A stretch of DNA of 64,000 nt from Gemmatimonadota bacterium (GCA_029863645.1 JAOTVA010000008.1:1-64000), one strand, 5' to 3'; shown: positions 54,569 through 63,864, counted from the stretch's first letter. A program made the numbers and translations. Notes: a model not told the origin generated them from the letters alone.

Positions 54569-55588
54569 CTACTCGGCCAATACCCGTCCGGCCGCGGCAA
54601 CGAAGGGCCGTAGGGTTTCCATCAGCGTCGCGAACTCCGGAAAGTCGAGGGACTGGTCGCCGTCAGAGGTCGCCGTCTCGGGCTGAGGGTGTACCTCGAT
54701 CATCAGGCCGTCGGCTCCTGCTGCAATCGCGGCGTACGAGAGCGGCGCAACGAGGTCCCGGCGGCCGCCGGCGTGCGACGGATCCGCAATCACGGGGAGA
54801 TGGGTTTCCTGCTTGAGAACCGGGATGGCCGCCAAGTCGAACGTGTTTCTCGTCGCCGTTCCGAACGTCCGGATGCCGCGCTCGCAGAGGACCACGTTCG
54901 GGTTTCCCTGACTCATGACGTATTCCGCCGCGAGCAAAAGGTCCTCTACCGTAGCCGACATGCCGCGCTTGAGGAGGACCGGCCTGCGCAGGCGCCCCAC
55001 TTCGGTCAGTAGATTGTAGTTTTGCATGTTGCGCGCACCGACCTGCAGCATGTCCGCGTACGACGCCACCAGGTCGACCTGTCGCGTGTCCATGACCTCG
55101 GTCACGATCGGCATGCCCGTTTCCGCTCGGATCTCGGCGAGGATCTCGAGCCCCTCCTCGCCGAGCCCCCGGAACGAATATGGCGAGGTGCGCGGCTTGA
55201 ACGCTCCACCCCGCAGGGCCTTGGCACCGTGCGACTTGATGGAGTTCGCCGTGGCCAGCAGCATTTCGCGGCTCTCCACCGAGCACGGGCCCGCGATGAC
55301 CAGGACCTCCGGCCCCCCGATCTGGACGCCGCCCAGAGGGATCTGGGTCGGGTCGGCCGCGAAATCCCGAGAGGCCAGCTTGTAGGGCCTCATCACGGCG
55401 TGCACCGTGTCGACTCCGGGAATCGCGAGGAGAGACACGCCCTCTAGGCGGCTTTCGTCGCCGACGCATCCGATGACCGTGTGGTGCTCCCCTTGGGAGA
55501 CATGGGTGCGCAGGCCGAGCGACTCCACCCGCTCGCGGATGTGATCCACCTCGTCCTGCGTAACCCCCCGCTTGGTCACGATGATCAT
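54569..55588 (-). CDS. aroF: 3-deoxy-7-phosphoheptulonate synthase (AroA-beta/AroG-like DAHP synthase)
   Basis: First step of the shikimate pathway. I use ATG 55588 ([21 protein letters not shown]), with GGAGG upstream; the N-terminal 70 residues are a ferredoxin-like/ACT-related regulatory domain typical of this subtype. The TIM barrel has [52 protein letters not shown] and [12 protein letters not shown]. Feedback by a pathway product through the N-domain is expected from the family. Its leader carries a terminator-like hairpin with an alternative pairing, suggesting attenuation. Confidence 0.93.
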   Translation of the reverse strand: MIIVTKRGVTQDEVDHIRERVESLGLRTHVSQGEHHTVIGCVGDESRLEGVSLLAIPGVDTVHAVMRPYKLASRDFAADPTQIPLGGVQIGGPEVLVIAGPCSVESREMLLATANSIKSHGAKALRGGAFKPRTSPYSFRGLGEEGLEILAEIRAETGMPIVTEVMDTRQVDLVASYADMLQVGARNMQNYNLLTEVGRLRRPVLLKRGMSATVEDLLLAAEYVMSQGNPNVVLCERGIRTFGTATRNTFDLAAIPVLKQETHLPVIADPSHAGGRRDLVAPLSYAAIAAGADGLMIEVHPQPETATSDGDQSLDFPEFATLMETLRPFVAAAGRVLAE

Positions 55589-55633
55589 GTCGACGTTCCT
55601 CCGGTGGGGCGCAGTCCCCAATTCACGAGCATG

Positions 55634-55722
55634 AAAAAGGCCCTCGACCGATGTCGAGAGCCCGAGTGCCGAATCCGTGCGTTCGCAGCGCTACGTACGC
55701 ACGGAGTGGCGGGGGGCTCCCG
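55634..55722 (-). promoter_or_regulatory. Candidate transcription attenuator in the DAHP synthase leader
   Basis: Read on the minus strand: GGCTCTCGAC-ATCG-GTCGAGGGCC then TTTTTC (55662-55634) is an intrinsic terminator ending 45 bases before the ATG. Upstream CGGGAGCCC (55722-55714) can pair over nine positions, one G-U, with GGGCTCTCG, the terminator's 5' arm. Between them sits a perfect 8-bp hairpin TCCGTGCG/CGCACGGA (55705-55674). The two long-range states exclude each other. No T-box or leader peptide rich in aromatic codons is evident. Confidence 0.55.
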
Positions 55723-55777
55723 CGTTGGTAAAGCCCCAATATCGATCACGATGTCTGTGAAGCCGTTGCCTGCCGGT

Positions 55778-55807
55778 AGGATGGCAGGGGCGGGGACGGG
55801 GTGTCAA
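55778..55807 (-). promoter_or_regulatory. Possible promoter of the DAHP synthase gene
   Basis: On the minus strand TTGACA (55807-55802) is followed after 18 bases by CATCCT (55783-55778). The -10 is weak, but the position would place the whole attenuator in the transcribed leader. Confidence 0.35.
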
Positions 55808-55975
55808 CCAAGCGGCGCGGACCGTGAGCATGCGTCTGGAATAGACCTCCGGGCTGGGGTACATTTGCGCGGCTCAAAGAGTCTCAGCCACGTCCACGCC
55901 CCGAAAACTTCCGCGCGTTGCGGAAATCCCCGTTCGACCGTGAGGAGTGAACCCTATCCGACGGTTCCAGCGTCC

Positions 55976-56677
55976 ATGAGCTCGAACGCTGAAGGGTTGA
56001 AGCGCAGTGCCGCCGAGGCCGCCTTCGCTTATGTGAAGAGCGACATGGTGCTCGGCCTGGGGACAGGTAGCACCGTGGCGCATCTCCTCGATCTCCTTGG
56101 GGAGGCCGTCGGAACGGGCGTCCTGTCCGGCATCGTCGCGGTGCCGACATCGGTGCGGACCGAGACCAGGGCACGGGAGCTCGGCATCGAGCTGATCGAC
56201 CTCGGTATGCATAAGAGGCTCGACCTCACGATCGACGGCGCGGACGAGATCTCGCCGACCCTCGAACTCATCAAAGGTGGGGGCGGCGCGCTTCTCCGCG
56301 AGAAGATGGTCGCCCAGGCATCGGAGCGACTCGTCATCATCGCGGATGCGGGCAAGGCCGTCGATCGCCTCGGAACGACGTTTCCGCTCCCCGTCGAGGT
56401 CGTCCGCTGGGGCTGGCGGGCTCATGTCCGATTCATGGAATCCTGGGGCGCCGAAGCCACGGTCCGCACCGCCACGGATGGCTCCTTCGTCGAGAGCGAC
56501 AACGGGCAGCTCCTGTTGGACTGCCGCTTTCCGGGTGGCATCGACGATCCTGGCGCGCTCGAAGCCGCGCTGGCGGGGCGAGCGGGGGTCGTAGAGACCG
56601 GGCTCTTCCTCGGGCTGGCCGACGAGGCGTTCGTCGCCTCCGAAGGCGGCGTCGACCGCATCGTGAGGGCCACATGA
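55976..56677 (+). CDS. rpiA: Ribose-5-phosphate isomerase A
   Basis: Interconverts ribose-5-phosphate and ribulose-5-phosphate. I use ATG 55976 (MSSNAEGLKRSAAEAAFAYV); the track's 165 upstream codons are leader and antisense sequence. VLGLGTGSTVAHLL is the substrate-binding loop, DLTIDGADEISPTLELIKGGGGALLREKMVA is the catalytic block with Asp, Asp and Lys/Glu, and the closing VETGLF is typical. 233 residues. No clear ribosome-binding site. It overlaps rpe by 4 bases; together they cover both isomerisations of ribulose-5-phosphate. Confidence 0.94.
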   Translation: MSSNAEGLKRSAAEAAFAYVKSDMVLGLGTGSTVAHLLDLLGEAVGTGVLSGIVAVPTSVRTETRARELGIELIDLGMHKRLDLTIDGADEISPTLELIKGGGGALLREKMVAQASERLVIIADAGKAVDRLGTTFPLPVEVVRWGWRAHVRFMESWGAEATVRTATDGSFVESDNGQLLLDCRFPGGIDDPGALEAALAGRAGVVETGLFLGLADEAFVASEGGVDRIVRAT

Positions 56678-57330
56678 AGATCGCGCCGTCCATTCTCTCC
56701 TGCGACTTCTCCCGGCTCGCCGAAGAAATCAGGGCAGCCGAGGCCGGCGGTGCGGATTGGATCCACGTCGATGTCATGGACGGTCACTTCGTGCCGAACA
56801 TCACGATTGGCCCCGTCATCACTGAGGGGGCGCGACGCGCGACTGACCTCCCACTCGATGTTCACCTCATGATCGAGGCCCCGGATCGGTATCTCGAAGC
56901 CTTCGTCAAGGCGGGGGCGGACAGCCTAACCGTGCACCAGGAGGCCTGCCCGGACCTGCCCGGCACACTCGCGAAGATCCGCGCGCTCGGTGTGCGCACG
57001 GGGGTGGCCGTGAACCCGGACACGCCGCTGGACAGCGTTCGACACGTCGTCGCCGACATCGACGTTCTCGTCATCATGTCGGTTCATCCAGGCTTCGGCG
57101 GACAGAGGTATATCCCGGGCAGCACAGCGAAGCTGCGCCGGGCCAGGCTCATGCTCGAAGAGCTGCATTCGGTTGCGGAACTGGAGGTCGACGGAGGGAT
57201 CGATGCCCTCAACGCACGGGAAGCCGTGGACGCGGGTGCGAGCGTGCTCGTCGCGGGGTCTGCAGTGTACGCTCACCCCGAGGGGGCGGCCGAGGGTGTC
57301 CGAGCCATCCGAAAAGCGCTCGGCGCATGA
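56674..57330 (+). CDS. rpe: Ribulose-phosphate 3-epimerase
   Basis: Interconverts ribulose-5-phosphate and xylulose-5-phosphate. MKIAPSILSCDFSRLAEEI is the standard N-terminus with the catalytic Ser/metal region, WIHVDVMDGHFVPNITIGP holds the catalytic Asp and metal His, VHLMIEAPDRYL the next His, and VMSVHPGFGGQRYIPG and VDGGI the phosphate loop. Overlaps rpiA (ATGA), so both enzymes are made in step. 218 residues. Confidence 0.95.
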   Translation: MKIAPSILSCDFSRLAEEIRAAEAGGADWIHVDVMDGHFVPNITIGPVITEGARRATDLPLDVHLMIEAPDRYLEAFVKAGADSLTVHQEACPDLPGTLAKIRALGVRTGVAVNPDTPLDSVRHVVADIDVLVIMSVHPGFGGQRYIPGSTAKLRRARLMLEELHSVAELEVDGGIDALNAREAVDAGASVLVAGSAVYAHPEGAAEGVRAIRKALGA

Positions 57331-57361
57331 CGTTCCGCCACTTCCTTGGCGCGAGAAAGTG

Positions 57362-57417
57362 TTGGCGACATGACCCCCCGGAAGCTAGACTCCTGAAAGC
57401 TCCCAGACCCCCCGGAA
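57362..57417 (+). promoter_or_regulatory. Promoter with 12-bp direct repeats before the signalling operon
   Basis: TTGGCG (57362-57367) and TAGACT (57386-57391, spacer 18) form a plausible promoter. GACCCCCCGGAA occurs exactly twice, at 57372-57383 (inside the spacer) and 57406-57417, 34 bases apart, about three helical turns. This looks like a paired operator for a regulator of the Hpt-kinase operon. Confidence 0.45.
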
Positions 57418-57427
57418 TCCTTCAATC

Positions 57428-57787
57428 ATGACCGATTCTCAGATCATTGACCCTCAGGCTCTGGATCGGCTCCGGGAGTGGGGAGGGGACAAGCTCGCGG
57501 GTCAGATGGTGCGGCTGTTCCTCAAGAACTCCGGCACCCGCATGGACCAGATCCGTGCGGGCGTGGGCGCGAGTGACCTAGAGGAGGCCGAGCGGGGGGC
57601 GCACTCACTGAAGTCGAGTGCGGCGAACATCGGCGCGGAGACGCTCCGTACTCTCGCGACCCGAATGGAGAGTGCGGCGTTAGAGGGCAATCCCGACGAT
57701 GCTCGAGCGATACTCCCGGAGATCGAGTCCGCCTATGCGGACGCCATGCAGGAGCTCAAGAAGCTCCAAACGGAGATCAAGGAATGA
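57428..57787 (+). CDS. Histidine-phosphotransfer (Hpt) protein
   Basis: A 119-residue all-helical Hpt protein; phospho-accepting His in AERGAHSLKSSAANIGAETL. N-terminal MTDSQIIDPQALDRLREWGGDKLAGQMVRLFLK is also typical. In multi-step phosphorelays Hpt passes phosphate between two receiver domains. It precedes a stand-alone receiver by a 4-base overlap and the hybrid kinase after that, so an H-D-H-D relay can be built entirely from this operon. Confidence 0.9.
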   Translation: MTDSQIIDPQALDRLREWGGDKLAGQMVRLFLKNSGTRMDQIRAGVGASDLEEAERGAHSLKSSAANIGAETLRTLATRMESAALEGNPDDARAILPEIESAYADAMQELKKLQTEIKE

Positions 57788-58158
57788 GTCATAAGATCGC
57801 AGTGGTCGAAGACAACCCAGACAACCGTATGCTCGTTCAGGCCCTTCTCGAGGACCGCTACGAAATCTCGGAGTACGAGACGGGCCTGGAGGCAGTCGAG
57901 GGACTCGGCGGAAACATCCCGGATCTCGTGCTCCTCGACATCTCGTTGCCTGAGATGGATGGCACCGAGGTGCTCGCTTGGATTCGCGCGCAGGACGATC
58001 TCAAGAGCATCCCGGTCATTGCTCTAACGGCGCATGCCATGGCCGGAGACCGCGACAAGTACCTGGCGGCGGGTTTCAACGACTACGTGACGAAGCCCAT
58101 CATCGACGAGGACGTCTTGTTCGAGGCAATCGAGCGTTGCCTGAGCCCGACGGCCTGA
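57784..58158 (+). CDS. Single-domain response regulator
   Basis: A 124-residue receiver domain without output: acidic pocket VVEDNPDN, phospho-Asp in DLVLLDISLPEMDG, Thr in VIALTAHA and Lys in DYVTKPI. The wording (ALTAHAMAGDRDKYLAAGFNDYVTKPI) matches DivK-like and hybrid-kinase-linked receivers. It may act as a phosphate sink or shuttle within the relay, or bind a target protein. Start overlaps the Hpt stop (ATGA). Confidence 0.93.
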   Translation: MSHKIAVVEDNPDNRMLVQALLEDRYEISEYETGLEAVEGLGGNIPDLVLLDISLPEMDGTEVLAWIRAQDDLKSIPVIALTAHAMAGDRDKYLAAGFNDYVTKPIIDEDVLFEAIERCLSPTA

Positions 58159-58220
58159 CGCCGAGAGCTGCCTTTCCGGAGCATGCTTCTGCTCCGGCTG
58201 GCTCGTCCGCCCCTGCCGGG

Positions 58221-61200
58221 GTGATCGCCGACGGGCCGCCGCTTCCCAACAGGTCTCGGGAGCACGTGACCCTCTACCTCGTGATCTTCGCCGTCCTCGC
58301 GGGCGGTGCGGTTCTCCTGCGTCAGCCCTTCGTATTCCTGAATTGGGCCTCCGTGTCGGGCGTGCACACGCTGTTCGAAGCGATTGCAACCGTGCTGGGG
58401 TTCATCATCGGCGGCCTGGCGCTCGTCCGGTTCTACAGTCGAAAGCAGATCACATTCCTGTTCATCGGGTGTGGCTTTCTCGGCGCGGCGCTACTGAATC
58501 TCAACCACGCCTTGGCGACGAGCGAGTTCCTTCTCAACGCCGAGGTGGCACGAAATCCCAGCGTGCGGCCGGCCGACGTCTTCGCGTGGACGTGGACAGC
58601 GGAGCGTGTATTCCTGTCGATCTTCCTGTTCGGGAGTCTGCTTCTGTCGCGACAGGAAGTGCGTGCGGAGGAGGCGGAGGGCATCTCCGAGGGGTCGGTC
58701 TATGGCACCGCGCTCGGGCTCACGATCTTGAATTTGCTCTTCTTCCAGTACGTGCCGTTGGCACAGATGATCTTCCCGTTCCAGGCCATCAGCCGGCCCG
58801 CGGAGTTCATCCCAGCCACGTTCTTCCTGATAGCGTTCATCGGCTTCTACCGGAAGGGAACGTGGCGGCAGGACGTGTTCGAGCATTGGCTCCTCGTCTC
58901 GCTTCTCATTGCCGTGCTGACGCACGCGGCGTTCATGGCGTTCTCTGAGCAGCGCTTCGACTCGATGTTCGACGCCGCTCATCTCATGAAGATCACGAGC
59001 TATGTCGCGATCCTCACGGGGCTCCTGTCGAGCGTGTACGAGACGTTCAAGCGGGAGGCTCGGGCGCTCGACGCACTCACCGAGAGCAACGATGCGCTCG
59101 CGCATGAGATCGAAGTACGCGCCCACACCGAGCAGGCAGTGAAGGAGGGCAGTCAGCGCCTGCAGGGGTTCTTGGACAACGCCAACGACCTGATTCAGAG
59201 CGTCGCTCAGGATGGGCGTATCCTCTACGTGAACAGCTCATGGAAGCGAGTCCTGGGCTACACGGACGAGGAGCTGGAGCGCCTGACCCTCTTCGACATC
59301 GTGCACCCCGCGAGTCGCGAGCGCCTGAAGAGCGAATTCCAGAGAGTCCTCGACGGGGGCAATCCGGGCCGCTTCGATGTCGAGTATGTCGCATCGGACG
59401 GACGCGTCGTGATGCTATCGGGCGGCGTTCAGGCCCAGCAGTCCGCGGGCCGCACGGTCGCCTCGCAGAGCATTTTTCGGGACGTCACCGAGCAGCGTCT
59501 GGCGGAACGACAGCTGGACGAGTCGCAGCGCAACCTGGAAGTGCTCGTCGAAAACACCGGTGACTCGATCTGGTCGATCGATCGACGCCATCGGTTGATT
59601 ACGCTGAACTCTGCGTTCGCCCTCGGCGTTGAGGCCCGAACGGGGTCGGAGCCTCAGGTGGGGCAGCTCCCGTCCGACGTCTTTCGGCCCGAGGACGTCG
59701 CCTGGTACGAAGAGCTCTACGACCGCACGCTCCGAGGGGAGCGTCACGTTGCGCTACGCACAGACGAGGCGGACGGTCAACTTACCTACCTTGAGTACTA
59801 CGCCAACCCGATCCATGCACTGGAGGGTATCGCCGGGGCCGTGTTCTTCGGGAAGGACGTCACGGAACGCGTACGGGCGCAGGAAGCGCTGGCGGTGGCC
59901 AAGGAAGAGGCTGAGGCGGCGAACAAGGCGAAGAGCGACTTCCTCGCAAACATGAGCCATGAGCTGAGAACGCCGCTCAACTCGGTCATCGGCTTTACGA
60001 ACATCCTGCTCAAGAACAAGGAGGAGCGCCTCACCGAGAAGGATGTTGGCTTCTTGCAACGAGTGCTCTCCAACGGGAAGCACCTGCTCGCTCTGATCAA
60101 TGAGGTGCTCGACCTCGCCAAGGTCGAAGCAGGGCGCATGGAGTTGATCATCGAGGAGATCGACCTCGCGCACCTGTGCGTCGAGACCGTCCAGCAGCTC
60201 GAGGGCCAGGCAAAGACGAAGGAAGGCAAGGTCGCGCTCGTCGCCGATGTGCCGGAGGAAGTGAAGGTCGTCGAGACCGATTCGGCCAAACTCAAGCAGG
60301 TGATCATCAACCTGGTCGGCAACGCGCTGAAGTTCACGCACGCTGGGTCCGTGACGGTCCGTCTCGATCTTGCTCCGGACGGCATGACACCCGTGGCCAT
60401 CGCGGTCGTGGACACCGGCATCGGGATTCCGGCCGACCGACTGGGAGCGATCTTCGAAGCCTTCCAGCAGGCAGAGGCGGGGACGTCCCGGAAGTACGGT
60501 GGGACCGGCCTCGGTCTCGCCCTTTCGAGGTCGATCTGTCTCCTTATGGGCTACGATCTCATCGTAGAGTCCGAGGAAGGGAAGGGCTCCACGTTCAAGA
60601 TCGTGCTCGGTCAGCGTGCCGAGAAGCCCGTTCGCGAGCCGGAGGCCAAAGCGGAGCCTCGCCAGCCCGAGGCCCCGCAGGTTGCTGCAGCAGAAGGGGT
60701 CGGCCCTTCGGAAGAGGTAGAGGCAGGCGCGGCCCCTAGCCCAGCGTCAAGCGGACCGTCGCTGCGCGACTTCAAGGTCCTGGTGGTAGACGACGAGAAG
60801 GACTCGCGGGTCCTCATTGAGCACTATCTCGAGGAGTTCGGCTGTCAGGTCGTTTCGGCTTCGAGCGGCGAGGAGGGGCTGGAGCTGGCACGGAAGCACG
60901 CGCCGGACCTCATTACTCTCGATCTCCTCATGCCTGGGATGACTGGCTGGGAGGTCTTGAAGAAGGTCAAGGCCGATCCAGGCCTCCGGCACATTCCGGT
61001 GGTGGTCGTCAGCGTGCTCGCAGGAGAAGGCCGCGGCAGCTTGTTGGGCGCGGTAGACCTCATCACGAAGCCGTTCGAGCGGGAGGACCTCCTGAGGGTG
61101 TTGTGGCGACACCTCGGTCGGAGCCGCGGCGGGCGCATCTTACTGGTCAGCGATGCCTTGGATCTGACGGGCGAGCTCGAGGCGTTCATGACGCGTCGAG

Positions 61201-61517
61201 GTCTCGACGTCGTCTCGCGCCGAGGGAATACCAACATGTTCGATGCCCTCGCCGCCGAGATGCCCGATGCGGTACTGCTCGACCACGCTGCGACGGATCT
61301 GGACGTCCTAGCCGTTCTCGGCAAGCTCCGCATGAACCGGCTGTACGCAGGCCTTCCCGCGTTCGTGCTTGCGGGCGGGCACCTCACGCCAGCGGCCCGT
61401 GACAAGTTGGGCGAGCTCCACGCCGTGATCGTGCCCCGTGAAGAGCCGGTCGCCGCGCTGGGCGAGGTGCTGGGGGTGCTGTTCCCGATCGCAGATGTGG
61501 CGGAGCGCGGCGGGTGA
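58221..61517 (+). CDS. Membrane hybrid histidine kinase, MASE-like sensor, 2 PAS, HK, 2 REC
   Basis: The track frame starts inside the receiver gene; I suggest GTG 58221 (GTG 58266 or TTG 58137 also possible), giving 1098 residues. A multi-helix MASE3-like membrane domain (residues about 15-270), two PAS domains (about 312 and 440 onward), HisKA with phospho-His580 in NMSHELRTPLN, and a HATPase domain (NLVGNALKFT, DTGIGIP, GGTGLGLAL). A Pro/Ala/Glu linker leads to a receiver (VLVVDDEKDS, Asp901 in LDLLMPG, KPF) and a second, degenerate receiver at the C-terminus (RILLVSDALDL). Signal unknown. Confidence 0.88.
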   Translation: MIADGPPLPNRSREHVTLYLVIFAVLAGGAVLLRQPFVFLNWASVSGVHTLFEAIATVLGFIIGGLALVRFYSRKQITFLFIGCGFLGAALLNLNHALATSEFLLNAEVARNPSVRPADVFAWTWTAERVFLSIFLFGSLLLSRQEVRAEEAEGISEGSVYGTALGLTILNLLFFQYVPLAQMIFPFQAISRPAEFIPATFFLIAFIGFYRKGTWRQDVFEHWLLVSLLIAVLTHAAFMAFSEQRFDSMFDAAHLMKITSYVAILTGLLSSVYETFKREARALDALTESNDALAHEIEVRAHTEQAVKEGSQRLQGFLDNANDLIQSVAQDGRILYVNSSWKRVLGYTDEELERLTLFDIVHPASRERLKSEFQRVLDGGNPGRFDVEYVASDGRVVMLSGGVQAQQSAGRTVASQSIFRDVTEQRLAERQLDESQRNLEVLVENTGDSIWSIDRRHRLITLNSAFALGVEARTGSEPQVGQLPSDVFRPEDVAWYEELYDRTLRGERHVALRTDEADGQLTYLEYYANPIHALEGIAGAVFFGKDVTERVRAQEALAVAKEEAEAANKAKSDFLANMSHELRTPLNSVIGFTNILLKNKEERLTEKDVGFLQRVLSNGKHLLALINEVLDLAKVEAGRMELIIEEIDLAHLCVETVQQLEGQAKTKEGKVALVADVPEEVKVVETDSAKLKQVIINLVGNALKFTHAGSVTVRLDLAPDGMTPVAIAVVDTGIGIPADRLGAIFEAFQQAEAGTSRKYGGTGLGLALSRSICLLMGYDLIVESEEGKGSTFKIVLGQRAEKPVREPEAKAEPRQPEAPQVAAAEGVGPSEEVEAGAAPSPASSGPSLRDFKVLVVDDEKDSRVLIEHYLEEFGCQVVSASSGEEGLELARKHAPDLITLDLLMPGMTGWEVLKKVKADPGLRHIPVVVVSVLAGEGRGSLLGAVDLITKPFEREDLLRVLWRHLGRSRGGRILLVSDALDLTGELEAFMTRRGLDVVSRRGNTNMFDALAAEMPDAVLLDHAATDLDVLAVLGKLRMNRLYAGLPAFVLAGGHLTPAARDKLGELHAVIVPREEPVAALGEVLGVLFPIADVAERGG

Positions 61518-62785
61518 AGGCTCCGGATCGGCAGCGGGTCCTGATCATCGAAGATGACCCCGAGATCCAGTACATCCTCTCCGTCATTCTGGCGGAGGAC
61601 GACCGCGAGATCATCGGGGCCGTAACTGCCCAGCAGGCCCGAGCTGCGCTTGAGGGCGGGGACATCGATCTGGTCATCCTGGATCTGATTCTCCCCGACG
61701 CGGATGGGCGCTCCCTTCTCTCAGAGCTGCGCGGTGAGCCGGCAACGGCCGCGGTGCCCGTCGTGGTACTCACCGCGCGAGCCGCACCCGAGATTCGGCA
61801 GGACTGCTACGCGCTAGGCGCCGACGCGTTCGTAGAGAAGCCCTTCGACCCCGAAGAATTTGGCGCTGACATCGCCGTTCGTCTCGAGCGGGTGGCGCGG
61901 GCGGAACGGGAAGCCCTTGGCGACCCCCTGACGGGACTGCTGAATCGCGCCGGCCTCGAGGCGGTCTGCGCCGAGGCCAAAGACGAAGTCGTGCTCGGCT
62001 TGATTCAAGTGGACCGTTTCGGCGTGCGCTCGGAGGGTTGGGGATGGGACGCTTCGGAACGGATTGTTCGGGAGGTTGCCACAGCGTTACGCAAAGCGCT
62101 TCCGGAGAACGTGAGGTTGGGCAGAATCGGTGGTGGGGATTTCGCACTGGTAGCCCTAGATGAGGACCTCGATGCTGTAAGCGCATTAGCTGAGGCCGCC
62201 CTCGGGGCGTTGCGGCATCTCCGCCCTGACGACCTCGCTTCCGAGGAGGGCCCTCTCACCGCCACCATTGCCGTCCTTAGCATCCTGCCTGATACGTCTC
62301 TAGAGGAGTCGCTCGAGATCGGGAGGCAGAGGATCTTTCAGGCGCGCGCCACGGAGGGCGATCACGTCGTCGCCGAGGATGTCGGTGATGTGGCCCGCGA
62401 CGGCCACGTGCTCGTGGCCGAGGATGACGAGATCTCCGCCACGATTCTTCTGCACCGACTCGAGAAGGAGGGGCTGGACGTCGTCCGCTTCGACAACGGC
62501 CAGGAGGCGTACGAGGATGCGCTGCGCGAGGCGCCCATTCTCGTGATTCTGGACGTGAAGATGCCCGGCCTGGATGGCTTCGAGGTGTTAGAACGGCTCC
62601 GGAAGGACCACAGGTTCTCCAGCATTCCGGTGATCATGCTGACCTCGATGGGCCAGGAGGCTGATGTAGTGCGGGCATTCCGGATGGGGGCCGACGACTA
62701 CGTTCTGAAGCCGTTCTCCCCGACCGAGCTCTCCGCCCGAGTGCGTCGCCTGCTCACGCGTGGACGTTCACCTGCGTCGCTCTGA
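61514..62785 (+). CDS. Response regulator REC-(degenerate GGDEF)-REC
   Basis: 423 residues from a GTG overlapping the kinase stop. First receiver: IIEDDPE, Asp in LVILDLILPDADG, KPF. Then a GGDEF-like domain starting DPLTGLLNRAGLE but with the active site reading RIGGGDFALV, so the catalytic GGDEF glutamate region is altered and enzyme activity is unlikely. A second receiver at the C-terminus has VAEDDE, LDVKMPGLDGFEVL, LTS and KPFSP. The dead cyclase may act as a nucleotide or c-di-GMP sensor, or a scaffold; inference. Confidence 0.87.
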   Translation: MKAPDRQRVLIIEDDPEIQYILSVILAEDDREIIGAVTAQQARAALEGGDIDLVILDLILPDADGRSLLSELRGEPATAAVPVVVLTARAAPEIRQDCYALGADAFVEKPFDPEEFGADIAVRLERVARAEREALGDPLTGLLNRAGLEAVCAEAKDEVVLGLIQVDRFGVRSEGWGWDASERIVREVATALRKALPENVRLGRIGGGDFALVALDEDLDAVSALAEAALGALRHLRPDDLASEEGPLTATIAVLSILPDTSLEESLEIGRQRIFQARATEGDHVVAEDVGDVARDGHVLVAEDDEISATILLHRLEKEGLDVVRFDNGQEAYEDALREAPILVILDVKMPGLDGFEVLERLRKDHRFSSIPVIMLTSMGQEADVVRAFRMGADDYVLKPFSPTELSARVRRLLTRGRSPASL

Positions 62786-62787
62786 CC

Positions 62788-63864
62788 GTGCCTGACTTTC
62801 TTCTTCGTGACCCCGAGAGCATCAGCGCGACGGGGCTGCTGGTCCTCATCGCGCTCATTCTCGTGCTCTTCGTCTGCACGCTCGTGCTGTCGGCCTACGC
62901 GGTCGTGATGCGCTCGTTCCATCGGGCGCGCGCCAAGCAGACGTCAGAGCTCACGGATCAGTGGCGTGACCCGGTTCTGAGCGCGGTCGCGGACCCGACA
63001 CTCGTGCCCTCCGTCCAGTCTCTCGTATCCGATGACGACGGTGTGCAATTCGTGGACCTCGTCATCGAGTACGTGCGCCGAGTACGGGGGGAAGAACGCG
63101 TGATATTGCGCGACCTGGTAAAGCCGTTCCTGCCTCAAGTGGCTGAGAGGATTCACGCGCGCAGTACCGAGAGGCGGGCGTGGGCGGTCCAGACGCTAGG
63201 GACCCTAGGCTTGCCCGAGTACGCGGCTCAGGTTGTCGCCGCCCTGGACGACTCATCGCCACTGGTGGCTATGGTGGCGGCCCGGGCGCTCTCTCGGGAG
63301 GAGACTCCCGAGTACGCCGGGGAGGTGCTGGCGCGGCTCGATAGGTTCGAGGGTTGGAATCGACTCTTCCTGGCCGCCATGCTCGCCGCCATGGGCCCCG
63401 CCGTGTCGAAGCAGCTGCGAGACGCGCTCGCCGACGAGAACGGATCACCGTGGACCCGAGCAGTGATGGCCGATGCGCTTCGACTCCAAGGGGACTTCCT
63501 CGCGGGAGACATCGCGGCGGCCATCGTGGGGGTGGCCGAAGACCGCGACCTTCTCGCATCATCCCTGCGGCTCTTGTCCGCGGTCGGACGCCCCGAGCAC
63601 GCCGCCGTGGTGCGACCGCACTGTGCATCCGCCGACGCGGTCGTGAAGGCACAGGCGCTCCGCGCACTGGGGCCGCTCGGCGGCGACCAGGACATCCCGC
63701 TCTTGGTCGAGGCCATGGGCGATCCCAGCCCGTGGCCGTCCCTTTACGCCGCCCGTTCCGCCCGCGACGCCGGTGGCAAGGACGTGCTCATGCGGCTTGT
63801 CGCTTCGGAGCATCCCAGCGCGGCCCTCGCCGAACAGGTGCTCGCCGAGGAGAACAGTCTGTGA
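62788..63864 (+). CDS. Membrane-anchored HEAT-repeat protein
   Basis: 358 residues from a GTG start. One N-terminal transmembrane helix (ATGLLVLIALILVLFVCTLVLSAYAVVM), then a cytosolic helical array whose repeats read as HEAT-like units (ERRAWAVQTLGTLGLPEYAAQVVAALDDSSPLVAMVAARAL, and similar blocks to the end). Such arrays bind proteins, and the anchor would place it at the inner membrane. Stop overlaps the next start (GTGA). A partner for the downstream glycosyltransferase is plausible by context. Confidence 0.78.
   Translation: MPDFLLRDPESISATGLLVLIALILVLFVCTLVLSAYAVVMRSFHRARAKQTSELTDQWRDPVLSAVADPTLVPSVQSLVSDDDGVQFVDLVIEYVRRVRGEERVILRDLVKPFLPQVAERIHARSTERRAWAVQTLGTLGLPEYAAQVVAALDDSSPLVAMVAARALSREETPEYAGEVLARLDRFEGWNRLFLAAMLAAMGPAVSKQLRDALADENGSPWTRAVMADALRLQGDFLAGDIAAAIVGVAEDRDLLASSLRLLSAVGRPEHAAVVRPHCASADAVVKAQALRALGPLGGDQDIPLLVEAMGDPSPWPSLYAARSARDAGGKDVLMRLVASEHPSAALAEQVLAEENSL

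Noticed and set aside
55589-55975. T-box or Trp/Phe leader peptide for DAHP synthase
   Set aside because: No AGGGTGGNACC T-box core, and short frames in the leader have too few aromatic codons to act as a classical leader peptide.
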